DNA from: an uncultured bacterium
GTDB taxonomy: Bacteria > Planctomycetota > Phycisphaerae > Phycisphaerales > UBA1924
DNA length: 6,350 nt
Reading direction: 5' to 3'
Assembly: GCA_938003595.1 (NCBI GenBank)
Contig: CALKYH010000231.1
Span: 1-6,350, forward strand
This document shows, piece by piece, positions 1 to 6,004 of this stretch (positions within the stretch are counted from its first letter, which is position 1; the number at the start of each line of letters is the position of its first letter). The translations under genes and the position numbers were made by a program. The notes below the pieces were generated by a model, which had not been told where the DNA came from, ran no database searches, and was given only the letters and a program-made list of their open reading frames with translations.

Positions 1-229
1 GGCGCGGGTCGGGCTCGGTGGTGTCCTTGCCCTGGGCCTGGCGTGCGGCGTCGGCCTCGGGGCTGTGCTGCGCCTTGGCGGAGGCCAGGTCGATCAGGCC
101 CGTGGTGCGCTGGCCGTAGGGCAGGAACCCCAGCGCGGCCGCGGCGTCGCGGTTGGCGCGCCGCTGGGCCTCGAGTTCGTGGATCGGCGTGGGGGTCTCG
201 GGGGCGGTCAAGGGCGTCGTCCGGGTCAT
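1..229 (-). CDS. lysS: Lysyl-tRNA synthetase, class II (N-terminal part, cut by left edge)
   Basis: The frame is open from an ATG at 229-227 to the window edge, giving 76 codons. The product starts MTRTTPLTAPETPTPIHELE, followed by a helix rich in R and A (AQRRANRDAAAALGF), then LPYGQRTTGLIDL and a charged stretch. The order 'ELxxQRxxNxxxLxxLGxxPYGxR' is the usual opening of bacterial class II LysRS: an N-terminal helix before the OB-fold anticodon-binding domain. The OB fold and catalytic motifs 1-3 lie outside the window, so the call rests on this short signature alone. LysRS charges tRNA-Lys in the cytoplasm. The start is 31 bp downstream of the Rrf2 gene stop on the same strand, so the two could share a transcript. 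No clear Shine-Dalgarno is seen (the upstream bases are CGCCCCC). Another protein with a similar leading helix cannot be excluded. Confidence 0.58.
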   Translation of the reverse strand, partial: MTRTTPLTAPETPTPIHELEAQRRANRDAAAALGFLPYGQRTTGLIDLASAKAQHSPEADAARQAQGKDTTEPDPR

Positions 230-260
230 GGGGGCGATGGTAGCGGCGCGGCGAGAGAGC

Positions 261-725
261 TCAGCGCGCCGACTTGCCGCCGATGGTGGCGCGGACGACC
301 GGCTGCGTCTCGCACAGGGGCGTGTTGGCGCCGGGCTCGTTCATGAGGTCGGCCAGGGTCTTGTCGTCGAGGATCTCGAGGACGCTGGCGATGGCCTTGT
401 CCATGGTGCGGTGCAGCGGGCAGAGGTTGGCGCCGTGGGTCTTGAGGCCCAGGGGGCACTCCTTGATGCGCTGCAGCGGGTTGACCGAGTTGAGGATCTC
501 GATCATGCGGATGTCCGCCGCCGGGCGGGTGAGCGTGTAGCCGCCGCCGACGCCGCGCCGCCCCTTGATCAGGCCCGCCGAGCCCAGCTGCTGCAGCACC
601 TTGGCCAGGTAGTCCGGCGGGACCTGGGTCTGCTTGGCGAGGGCGCCGGCGGTGACGGACTCGTCGGCCTTGGCCGCGAGGCAGGCCATGGCTCGGAAGG
701 CGTATTCGGCGGTTTGGCTGAGCAT
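261..725 (-). CDS. Rrf2-family (IscR/NsrR-like) transcriptional regulator
   Basis: This is a 154-aa protein, the usual length for Rrf2 regulators. It opens with the family signature MLSQTAEYAFRAM. A helix-turn-helix lies at about residues 25-53 (TAGALAKQTQVPPDYLAKVL) and is followed by the wing KGRRGVGGGYTLTRP (54-68). The loop that binds an Fe-S cluster in IscR and NsrR reads C90-x11-C102-x2-H105. This matches IscR Cys92, Cys104 and His107, but the middle cysteine (IscR Cys98) is replaced by Thr96, with His97 beside it. E7 lies near the acidic N-terminal ligand used by NsrR/RsrR. The protein may therefore sense Fe-S status, redox or NO through an atypical cluster, or may be cluster-free; the sequence cannot decide. 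The start is fixed by the family N-terminus, although no strong ribosome site is visible. It is divergent from the phosphofructokinase gene and lies upstream of the LysRS-like gene. The family is certain; the signal and targets are unknown. Confidence 0.93.
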   Translation of the reverse strand: MLSQTAEYAFRAMACLAAKADESVTAGALAKQTQVPPDYLAKVLQQLGSAGLIKGRRGVGGGYTLTRPAADIRMIEILNSVNPLQRIKECPLGLKTHGANLCPLHRTMDKAIASVLEILDDKTLADLMNEPGANTPLCETQPVVRATIGGKSAR

Positions 726-766
726 GGTGTGGATCGCGTCCCGGGCGCTGCGAGGCGGAGCGTTGG

Positions 767-820
767 AAGATACCGGACAGGTGGCTCAGTTTAGACAGAA
801 ATCCTCAATGGCCATAGTCT
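767..820. promoter_or_regulatory. Divergent promoter region between the Rrf2 gene and pfk
   Basis: The 138-bp gap 726-863 separates two divergent starts, so it must hold at least one promoter. An AT-richer island (about 787-820) stands out from the GC-rich surroundings. On the plus strand TAGACA (792-797, 5/6 to TTGACA) is 17 bp from TAGTCT (815-820, 3/6 to TATAAT), which would give a pfk leader of roughly 37 nt. On the minus strand TATCTT (772-767, 4/6 to TATAAT) could be a -10 for the Rrf2 gene. The AT-rich element between them is placed where autoregulation by the Rrf2 protein would be expected, but it shows no convincing dyad. Promoter consensus in planctomycetes is poorly defined, so these hexamers are weak. 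Confidence 0.3.
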
Positions 821-863
821 CCCGGTCGCCCGACTCCGTTTCCGCCATCCCAAGGACGCCCGC

Positions 864-1979
864 ATGCCCGCTTCCTCCGCCGCCGCCCCCGGGTCGCCCC
901 GCCGCATCGCGATCCTGACCGGCGGGGGCGACTGCCCGGGCATCAACGCCGTGATCCGCGCCGTGGCCAAGCCGGCGATCCTGCACCACGGGATCGAGGT
1001 CCTGGGCGTCGAGGACGGGTTCGAGGGGCTGGTGCAGAACCGGCTCCGCCGCCTGATGGAGGCGGATGTCTCCGGCATCCTCACCGTCGGGGGCACGATC
1101 CTGGGCTCCAACAACAAGTGCGACCCGGAGCGCTACCACGACCCCCAGCGCGACGGCGAGGTCCGCGACGCCACCGACGACTGCCTGCACACCATCGCCG
1201 AACACCGCATCGACGCGCTCGTGGTCATCGGCGGCGACGGCACCCACGCGCTGGCGCACCGGCTTTCTAAACGCTGCGATGTGAACATCATCGGCGTCCC
1301 CAAGACCATCGACAACGACCTGCCCGGCGCCGACCTGACCTTCGGCTTCCTCACCGCCGTCTCCACCGCGACCGACGCCATCGACCGCGTGCACACCACG
1401 GGCCGCTCGCACAACCGCGTGATGCTCGTCGAGGTCATGGGGCGCAACGCGGGGTGGCTGGCGCTGTATTCGGGCATCGCCTCCGGCGCGGACATCATCC
1501 TGATGCCCGAGATCCCCTACGACCTGGGGCGCATCATCGCCTCGATCCAGGCCCGGCGCGCCCGCGGCAAGCGCTACACCATCGTCTGCGTCGCCGAGGG
1601 CGCCCGCGCCGCCGACGGCAGCCAGGTCATCGCGCGGCTCGACCCCACCAGCCCGGACCCCGTGCGCCTGGGCGGCGTGGCGCAGACGCTGGCGAACCAG
1701 ATCGAGGACAAGACCGGCATGGAGTGCCGCGCAACCGTGCTGGGCCATGTGCAGCGCGGCGGCTCGCCGATCGCGGCGGACCGCATCCTGGCGACGCAGT
1801 ACGGCCACCACGCGATGCGCTTGCTGGTGACCGGCGCCCGCCGGCGGACGGTGGCGCGCCAGGGCGGGGTGATCACCGACATCGCCCTGGAGGCCGCGGC
1901 CTCCGGCCAGCGCCTGGTGCCGAAGGACCACCCGCTGATCGAGGCGGCGCGGGATCTGGGGACGGGGTTTGGGGATTGA
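864..1979 (+). CDS. 6-phosphofructokinase, mixed-substrate (ATP or PPi) group
   Basis: The 371-aa protein belongs to the PfkA family and phosphorylates fructose 6-phosphate to fructose 1,6-bisphosphate in cytoplasmic glycolysis. In order it shows the nucleotide/PPi loop GGGDCPGIN (20-28), GGDGT (123-127), the catalytic loop PKTIDND (146-152, with D150 equivalent to the E. coli base Asp127), MGR (192-194) for sugar binding, VAEG (243-246), and LGHVQRGGSP (293-302). The donor-deciding positions are Gly after GGD (E. coli 104) and Lys in PKTIDND (E. coli 124). Classical ATP enzymes carry Gly/Gly and classical PPi enzymes carry Asp/Lys. Gly/Lys is typical of the mixed-substrate group III, whose members include both ATP and PPi enzymes, so the donor is left open. 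AAGGA (852-856) lies 7 nt before the ATG and supports the start. The gene is divergent from the Rrf2 gene. All key residues are intact. Confidence 0.95.
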   Translation: MPASSAAAPGSPRRIAILTGGGDCPGINAVIRAVAKPAILHHGIEVLGVEDGFEGLVQNRLRRLMEADVSGILTVGGTILGSNNKCDPERYHDPQRDGEVRDATDDCLHTIAEHRIDALVVIGGDGTHALAHRLSKRCDVNIIGVPKTIDNDLPGADLTFGFLTAVSTATDAIDRVHTTGRSHNRVMLVEVMGRNAGWLALYSGIASGADIILMPEIPYDLGRIIASIQARRARGKRYTIVCVAEGARAADGSQVIARLDPTSPDPVRLGGVAQTLANQIEDKTGMECRATVLGHVQRGGSPIAADRILATQYGHHAMRLLVTGARRRTVARQGGVITDIALEAAASGQRLVPKDHPLIEAARDLGTGFGD

Positions 1980-1989
1980 GGATGATTCG

Positions 1990-2027
1990 GGCTGTTCGCT
2001 TCGCCGCACGCGTGGGCGCGAGCGGCT
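1990..2027 (+). terminator. Candidate hairpin just after pfk
   Basis: Eleven bases after the pfk stop, GCTGTTCGC (1991-1999) can pair with GCGAGCGGC (2018-2026) as nine pairs in RNA, two of them G-U, plus a possible closing G-U (1990/2027). The 18-nt loop holds a further small GCC/GGC pairing. There is no U-tract, so this is not a classical intrinsic terminator. It could act with Rho or protect the mRNA end. Confidence 0.35.
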
Positions 2028-2033
2028 GGTGAA

Positions 2034-2062
2034 GATGGGCAAACTAGTTGCTGTCGCCCATC
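2034..2062. repeat. Perfect 7-bp inverted repeat (GATGGGC/GCCCATC)
   Basis: GATGGGC (2034-2040) and GCCCATC (2056-2062) are perfect complements around a 15-nt loop that itself contains the 8-bp palindrome AACTAGTT (2042-2049). It follows the hairpin after pfk and has no T-run on either side. It may be a second part of a termination region or a protein site; nothing decides between them. Confidence 0.35.
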
Positions 2063-2073
2063 ATCGCTCAACC

Positions 2074-2108
2074 GGCTATCGAGTTTTTGGTTGCGATCGG
2101 CGATAGCC
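2074..2108. repeat. Perfect 8-bp inverted repeat upstream of the secreted-protein gene
   Basis: GGCTATCG (2074-2081) and CGATAGCC (2101-2108) are perfect complements separated by 19 nt. The element ends 59 bp before the preferred start at 2168. A weak promoter-like pair overlaps it: TTGCGA (2091-2096) and TACCAT (2113-2118), 16 bp apart, each matching four of six consensus bases. It could be an operator over that promoter or a leader hairpin. Function is unknown. Confidence 0.3.
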
Positions 2109-2167
2109 CAAGTACCATGCTTCCAGTCGCACAGCCGGGTCACAGTCAGCCAGTACGGAGTTCAATT

Positions 2168-2893
2168 ATGGACACCTTCCAGTGCACTCTTCGGGCAACT
2201 TGCGCGCTCGCGATGTCGACAGGACTCGCGACCGCACGGCCCTTCACCACAGTGCTGAACATCGGGACGGATCCGGGCGCCGGGGTGGTGTTTGACGGCG
2301 TATCCGTCGGCGGCGGCTCCGGGATCGTCACGCCTGACAATCTCAGCGGCAATATGCTCGGCTCCGACTCCCAGCTCAATCTCTACGACGGCGGCGACAT
2401 CCTGCCTGGGTTCATCGCTGGTCAATGGAACGCCAGTAGCACGAATATTGAGGTGAATGTCTACGGCGGCAGCGTGGGCGGCACGCCCGGCGGCGAGTTC
2501 CGGCCTGGGCCCGGCAGCACGATCAACATTCTCGGAGGCAGCATCAACAACATCCTCGCATTCAACTCCACGCTGAACATTTCGGGAGGATCGTTTCTCG
2601 GACAGATTGTGCTGATCGAGCCGGGCACATTTAATGTGTTCGGCACGGCGTTCTTCCTGGACGGTGTCGAGCTGACCGGACTCGTCCCGGGCCAGGCCTT
2701 CGCGATCAATCAGAATGGCGCTCCCTTCGTGAATGACCTGAGCGGCGTCTTCGCCGACGGCTCCATGTTCAGCTTCTTCGTCGGAGGCTTCGACGGCGAT
2801 CCCACGATCACGGTCACTCTGATCCCCGCTCCCGGCGCCGCGGCGCTGCTTGCTGGAGCCGGCGCAGTCGCCGTCCGTCGCCGACGAGGCTGA
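2168..2893 (+). CDS. Secreted repeat protein with PEP-CTERM-like sorting tail
   Basis: The protein has 241 aa from the ATG at 2168. This start is chosen because GGAG (2157-2160) lies 7 nt upstream and the N-terminus then reads as a signal peptide: R9, a modest hydrophobic core ALAMSTGLATA, and an AxA-type site at about residue 23. In-frame starts at 2048 (TTG) and 2117 (ATG) have no ribosome site and would bury this signal. The middle contains repeated motifs of the form hydrophobic-N-[ILV]-x-GGS: LNLYDGGDI (70-78), VNVYGGSV (96-103), INILGGSI (119-126), LNISGGSF (136-143) and a decayed FNVFGT (155-160). Such spacing suggests a right-handed beta-solenoid. The C-terminus is PAPG (220-223), a hydrophobic Ala-rich segment and RRRR (237-240), a PEP-CTERM-like tail for export and processing at the envelope. 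No catalytic motif is recognised. It probably serves as a surface or matrix protein. Confidence 0.8.
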   Translation: MDTFQCTLRATCALAMSTGLATARPFTTVLNIGTDPGAGVVFDGVSVGGGSGIVTPDNLSGNMLGSDSQLNLYDGGDILPGFIAGQWNASSTNIEVNVYGGSVGGTPGGEFRPGPGSTINILGGSINNILAFNSTLNISGGSFLGQIVLIEPGTFNVFGTAFFLDGVELTGLVPGQAFAINQNGAPFVNDLSGVFADGSMFSFFVGGFDGDPTITVTLIPAPGAAALLAGAGAVAVRRRRG

Positions 2894-2935
2894 GGACCTG
2901 CCCCTTTCGTACCAAGCGCCGAGAACAACCTCAGC
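2889..2935 (+). repeat. Inverted repeat spanning the stop of the secreted-protein gene
   Basis: GCTGAGG (2889-2895), which includes the TGA stop, is the perfect complement of CCTCAGC (2929-2935) across a 33-nt loop. The loop is long and there is no T-run, so a role in termination is only possible. Chance occurrence is realistic. Confidence 0.2.
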
Positions 2936-2999
2936 TCCCGCACAGCGGCACGCGCGGCGTCGGAACATGACGATCGGTTGGATCGCGGACCCGAGGGTG

Positions 3000-3017
3000 G
3001 CCCGTGTCCCGACGGGC
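3000..3017 (+). terminator. Compact GC-rich hairpin between the secreted-protein gene and nuoG
   Basis: GCCCGT (3000-3005) and ACGGGC (3012-3017) form a perfect 6-bp stem with a 6-nt loop, about 107 bp after the secreted-protein stop. It lacks a T-tract. It is the tightest hairpin noted in the 275-bp gap 2894-3168 and could end the upstream transcript. The rest of that gap shows no small gene with a credible start and codon pattern. Confidence 0.25.
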
Positions 3018-3076
3018 GCGATTGGTTCCTGGGAGATCGGGCTCCTGGCCCACATCTGCCCGTTCCGGGCGTCCGC

Positions 3077-3082
3077 TACACT
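3077..3082 (+). promoter_or_regulatory. Possible -10 element for nuoG
   Basis: TACACT matches the TATAAT consensus at four of six bases and lies 86 bp before the nuoG start codon. No good -35 hexamer is found at 16-18 bp upstream. It is offered only because nuoG follows an unrelated gene across a 275-bp gap and so probably has its own promoter. Confidence 0.2.
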
Positions 3083-3168
3083 CCCATCCCCCGGCCGCCC
3101 GGGACCGTCCGGCCCCCCACCGCCGGGCCTGTTCCACCGATCCTCCGCCGAGACAAGGCCCCCCAGCG

Positions 3169-4857
3169 ATGCCCCAGATCACGATTGACGGCAAGACATG
3201 CGAGTTCACGCCCGGGCAGGTGATCCTGCAGGTGGCGATCGAGCACGGGCTGGCCATCCCGTACTACTGCTACCACCCCGGGCTCTCGATCGTGGCCTCG
3301 TGCCGCATCTGCCTGGCGGAGGTCTGGCAGCCCAACCCGCGCAACGAGGGCAAGCTGGAGGCCTGGCCGAAGCTCACGCCCACCTGCCAGACGGCCGCGG
3401 CCGAGGGGATGGTGGTCTACACCTCCTCCCCCAAGGCGGTGCAGAACCAGAAGGCGGTGATGGAGTACCTGCTCATCAACCACCCGCTGGACTGCCCGGT
3501 GTGCGACCAGGCGGGCGAGTGCCTGCTGCAGGACTATTCCTATCAGTACGGGCGCTCCACCAGCCGCTTCGAAGAGGACAAGATCAAGCAGCCCAAGAAG
3601 GACCTGGGCCCCAATGTCCTGCTCTACGCCGACCGCTGCATCATGTGCTCCCGCTGCGTGCGCTTCACGCGCGAGGTCACGGGCACGGCGGAGCTGACCA
3701 TCGAGGGCCGCGGCGCCCGGGAGCAGATCGATGTGTTCCCCGGCAAGGCCCTGGACAACGAATTGTCCGGCAATGTCGTGGACCTGTGCCCCGTCGGCGC
3801 CCTGCTCGACAAGGACTTCCTCTTCGCCCAGCGCGTGTGGAACCTCAAGAGCGCCCCGTCGATCGACGGCATCACGGCCAGCGGCGACAACATCTGGATC
3901 GAGCACAACGAGGGGCGCGTGCACCGTATCAAGCCGCGCGAGAACCTCTCGGTCAACCGCTGGTGGATCTCGGATGAGATCCGCTTCGGCTTCAAGTTCA
4001 TCCACAGCGACGAGCGCCTGACCGTCGCCCGCCGGCGCCAGTACGGCAAGCCGGTGGAGACGGACTATCCGCGGGCGCTGAACGAGATGCTCGCCGGCCT
4101 GACCGGCGCCGCGTCGGAGGGCGCCATCGCGGTGCTCATCAGCCCGATGCTGGCCAGCGAAGAGGCGTACCTGCTGGCGTCGCTGGCCCAGGAGATCGGG
4201 TCCAATGTGGAGTTCGCGATGGGCCCAGTGCCCACGCGCGGCGAGGACCATGTCTATCCCCCCGGCTCGACGCCCGCGCCCGAAGGCCCGGGCTATGTGG
4301 TGCGCGCCGAGAAGTGCCCCAACCGGCGCGGCGTCGCGCGCACGCTGGAGGCCATGGGCGCGAAGCCGATGCCCTTCGAGCAGTTCGTCAGCAAGCTGGG
4401 CGCGGGCGAGTTCGCCGGCGTGCTCATGACCGGCAACTACCCGCAGGACTGGTCCACCCCGGCGCTGATCGAGGCGCTCGACAAGGCCCGCAGCGGCACG
4501 AAGAAGAAGTTCGTCGCCCTCATCGACACCCTGCGCAGCTCGCTCATGGACCGCGCGGATGTGGTCATCCCCGGCGCCACCTGGGCCGAGAAGAGCGGCT
4601 GCTTCGAGAACGCCACGGGCAAGACCCAGGCCTTTGACCGCGCCATCCTGCCCATCGACGGCGCCCGGCCCGAGGGCCAGATCGCCCTCGACGGCCTCGC
4701 GGCGCTGCGCGGCGAGCGCCCGACCATCTACGACGGCGCCCGCGTCCGCTATGTCATGGGCCAGAGCGTCAACGGCCTGAGCACGATGGGCGATGTCGAT
4801 CGCCCCGTCACGCTGGGCGCGGTGCGCGAGGCGGACATGGCGGTGGTGGAGCTTTGA
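3169..4857 (+). CDS. nuoG: NADH-quinone oxidoreductase subunit G (short form)
   Basis: This 562-aa protein is the Fe-S electron-wire subunit of respiratory complex I, in the peripheral arm on the cytoplasmic side. Three Fe-S regions are intact. The 2Fe-2S ferredoxin domain has C34, C45, C48 and C73 (N1b). The His-Cys motif H105-x3-C109-x2-C112-x5-C118 binds N3. C157-x2-C160-x2-C163 with C207 binds N4. The molybdopterin-oxidoreductase-like domain follows from about 223 (WNLKSAPSIDGITASGDNIW). It has no cysteine cluster, so the optional N7 cluster is absent; later cysteines are only C383 and C478. The protein is much shorter than E. coli NuoG (908 aa), the loss being in the C-terminal domain, but it ends cleanly. 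The start is ATG 3169, where the ferredoxin fold begins (MPQITIDGKTCEF), with AAGG at 3155-3158. The open frame extends back to 3004, but that extension is Pro/Arg-rich and not part of the fold. No other nuo gene is present here. Confidence 0.92.
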   Translation: MPQITIDGKTCEFTPGQVILQVAIEHGLAIPYYCYHPGLSIVASCRICLAEVWQPNPRNEGKLEAWPKLTPTCQTAAAEGMVVYTSSPKAVQNQKAVMEYLLINHPLDCPVCDQAGECLLQDYSYQYGRSTSRFEEDKIKQPKKDLGPNVLLYADRCIMCSRCVRFTREVTGTAELTIEGRGAREQIDVFPGKALDNELSGNVVDLCPVGALLDKDFLFAQRVWNLKSAPSIDGITASGDNIWIEHNEGRVHRIKPRENLSVNRWWISDEIRFGFKFIHSDERLTVARRRQYGKPVETDYPRALNEMLAGLTGAASEGAIAVLISPMLASEEAYLLASLAQEIGSNVEFAMGPVPTRGEDHVYPPGSTPAPEGPGYVVRAEKCPNRRGVARTLEAMGAKPMPFEQFVSKLGAGEFAGVLMTGNYPQDWSTPALIEALDKARSGTKKKFVALIDTLRSSLMDRADVVIPGATWAEKSGCFENATGKTQAFDRAILPIDGARPEGQIALDGLAALRGERPTIYDGARVRYVMGQSVNGLSTMGDVDRPVTLGAVREADMAVVEL

Positions 4858-4858
4858 G

Positions 4859-4907
4859 AATGACGCCCTAGCGAACTCGCCAGATTGCATCGTCGTCATT
4901 TATTTTT
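4859..4907 (+). terminator. Candidate intrinsic terminator for nuoG inside the tcmP 3' end
   Basis: AATGACG (4859-4865), starting one base after the nuoG stop, is the perfect complement of CGTCATT (4894-4900). The second arm runs straight into a T-rich tail (TATTTTT, 4901-4907). The 28-nt loop is large for an intrinsic terminator, but the T-tract is the clearest in the window. Most of the element lies within the last codons of the convergent tcmP gene, so one stretch would serve as both coding sequence and terminator. Confidence 0.4.
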
Positions 4908-6004
4908 GGCGTACCCTTCGATGAGGCGAGAACGCCGCTCTTCAACAACTCTCTGATCGAACGCCGAATCTGTGAGGAAGAGAATCGGCAGAAATTGGAG
5001 CGAATGACCGATTGCACCACGACGCCCCGTCGTCGCCGCCCGCTCAACTCCTCGAGAATTAGCGAGGGGAGGCCAGCAGGGTCCGGCACGAGGGAGTCGC
5101 TTCGCATTTCGAATAGGAACTGCGAGGCGGTTTCTGGCTGGGCCGCAAGCTCGTCACGAGCCTTGACTGTCGCGTCATTCATGATCTCCAGTGCATCTGG
5201 ATGTCGTGAGCCAAACAGGAGCGAGTACTTAGGTGCAACATGCTTTGGGTCCGCGTAGACGTCATAGCGACATACCTCGTTGAAGCGGGACCTCAGTCGA
5301 TCACAGACACCATCCGCGATGCTCTGACAAATCTCGCCGAACTCGCCGCCATCGGTCAGAATGGCACGCCACCACGAGCCACCTACAGCGGCGTCAAGGC
5401 TGCTGGCAGATACTGAGTCGATATCCTCGGCCTCAATCCCTCCATTGACATCCTCGCCAATCTTGCGCCCGATGGCCGCAAATCCTCGTCGGACAAAGAC
5501 CTGTGAATTGAAGTTGAAGAGAATCTCGATGCTCTGGCCTCGTTCAACAAACTCAAAAACGCTGTCCATCGCGGCCCATTCGAGCCCCTCGATTGCGTAC
5601 GGATCGATGTAGAGGAACACAGACGAGCGAGCGCATAGTTCCCGGATCTCCGGCACCGCATCGAGAAAGCTGCTATTCCGAACTGCAACGCCCGGCTGGT
5701 CTTGGAAGAGCTGTCTCAAACTCGCGGCATGATCCTCGCTCTTGTCCACGAGCATCAATTGAATAGGTACGCTCGACTTGTCTTCACGAGCACGGATCTT
5801 GCTCCGAATAATCAAGGGCGACCCGGCCTCGCCCGTTCTGAATTTGCCGGGACCCGCAAATGCATCAACGATCTGTATCGGCCGTCGCTGGGTCGCGATC
5901 TTCGGAAGATATGCTGTCAGGTAATAGCCGAGAATTAGGTCTTTCTGCCTAGACCACGGCCGCTTCTCGTCGAAAAATCTGGAGTCCGCTTTATGTGGCA
6001 TCAC
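4868..6004 (-). CDS. tcmP: Three-Cys-motif partner protein TcmP
   Basis: The 378-aa protein matches what is known of the TcmP family, named for regular occurrence beside three-Cys-motif (phage Gp37/Gp68, DUF5131) proteins; its biochemical role is not established. Visible signatures are the N-terminal F-x-K-R-PWSRQKDLILGYYL region (10-29), VDAFAGPGKF (46-55) with GSPL (61-64), LMLVDKSE (83-90), FLYIDPYAIEGLEW (130-143), ILFNFN (161-166) and PKYSLLFGSRHP (258-269). The first three blocks follow the order of class I methyltransferase motifs (glycine loop, acidic strand end, DPxY), so a Rossmann fold with SAM-type binding is inferred, not shown. Residues about 315-378 read as a winged helix, suggesting nucleic-acid contact. 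The GTG start at 6004-6002 overlaps the TAG stop of the upstream gene by one base, and an ATG follows at 6001-5999; either could be used. G+C is about 52% in three hand-counted 60-base lines, far below nuoG and pfk, which suggests horizontal acquisition. Confidence 0.85.
   Translation of the reverse strand: MMPHKADSRFFDEKRPWSRQKDLILGYYLTAYLPKIATQRRPIQIVDAFAGPGKFRTGEAGSPLIIRSKIRAREDKSSVPIQLMLVDKSEDHAASLRQLFQDQPGVAVRNSSFLDAVPEIRELCARSSVFLYIDPYAIEGLEWAAMDSVFEFVERGQSIEILFNFNSQVFVRRGFAAIGRKIGEDVNGGIEAEDIDSVSASSLDAAVGGSWWRAILTDGGEFGEICQSIADGVCDRLRSRFNEVCRYDVYADPKHVAPKYSLLFGSRHPDALEIMNDATVKARDELAAQPETASQFLFEMRSDSLVPDPAGLPSLILEELSGRRRRGVVVQSVIRSNFCRFSSSQIRRSIRELLKSGVLASSKGTPKINDDDAIWRVR

Noticed and set aside
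153..794. Plus-strand open frame (213 codons) across the Rrf2 and LysRS-like genes
   Set aside because: It runs antisense through a well-supported Rrf2 gene and its product (Gly/Val/Asp-rich) shows no family signature.
787..812. Defined Rrf2 operator in the AT-rich island
   Set aside because: The arms TTGAGG and CTGAGC are near direct repeats, not a dyad, and no known Rrf2, IscR, NsrR or RirA site fits. It is kept only as part of the general promoter region.
786..2042. Long minus-strand open frame (418 codons) opposite pfk
   Set aside because: It is antisense to a complete phosphofructokinase with all motifs. Its product is Arg/Ala/Asp/His-rich low-complexity sequence, as expected from high-GC codon shadowing.
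2048..2167. 40-residue N-terminal extension of the secreted protein
   Set aside because: It needs a TTG start without a ribosome site, spans the inverted repeat at 2074-2108, and would hide the signal peptide that begins at 2168 behind GGAG.
2162..3055. Minus-strand open frame opposite the secreted-protein gene
   Set aside because: The sense strand has a ribosome site, signal peptide, ordered repeats and a sorting tail; the antisense product has none of these.
3090..3135. C/G-rich stretch with repeated CCGGCC and CCCGG as a structured RNA
   Set aside because: It is low-complexity GC sequence that can pair in many ways; no single stable fold or known RNA family is recognisable.
3004..3168. 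55-residue N-terminal extension of NuoG
   Set aside because: It is Pro/Arg-rich, not part of the ferredoxin fold, and would begin with a GTG inside the hairpin at 3000-3017; the family start fits ATG 3169.
3076..4899. Long minus-strand open frame (607 codons) opposite nuoG
   Set aside because: It mirrors the nuoG codons and gives a composition-biased product with no recognisable domain; high G+C removes stop codons from the antisense frame.
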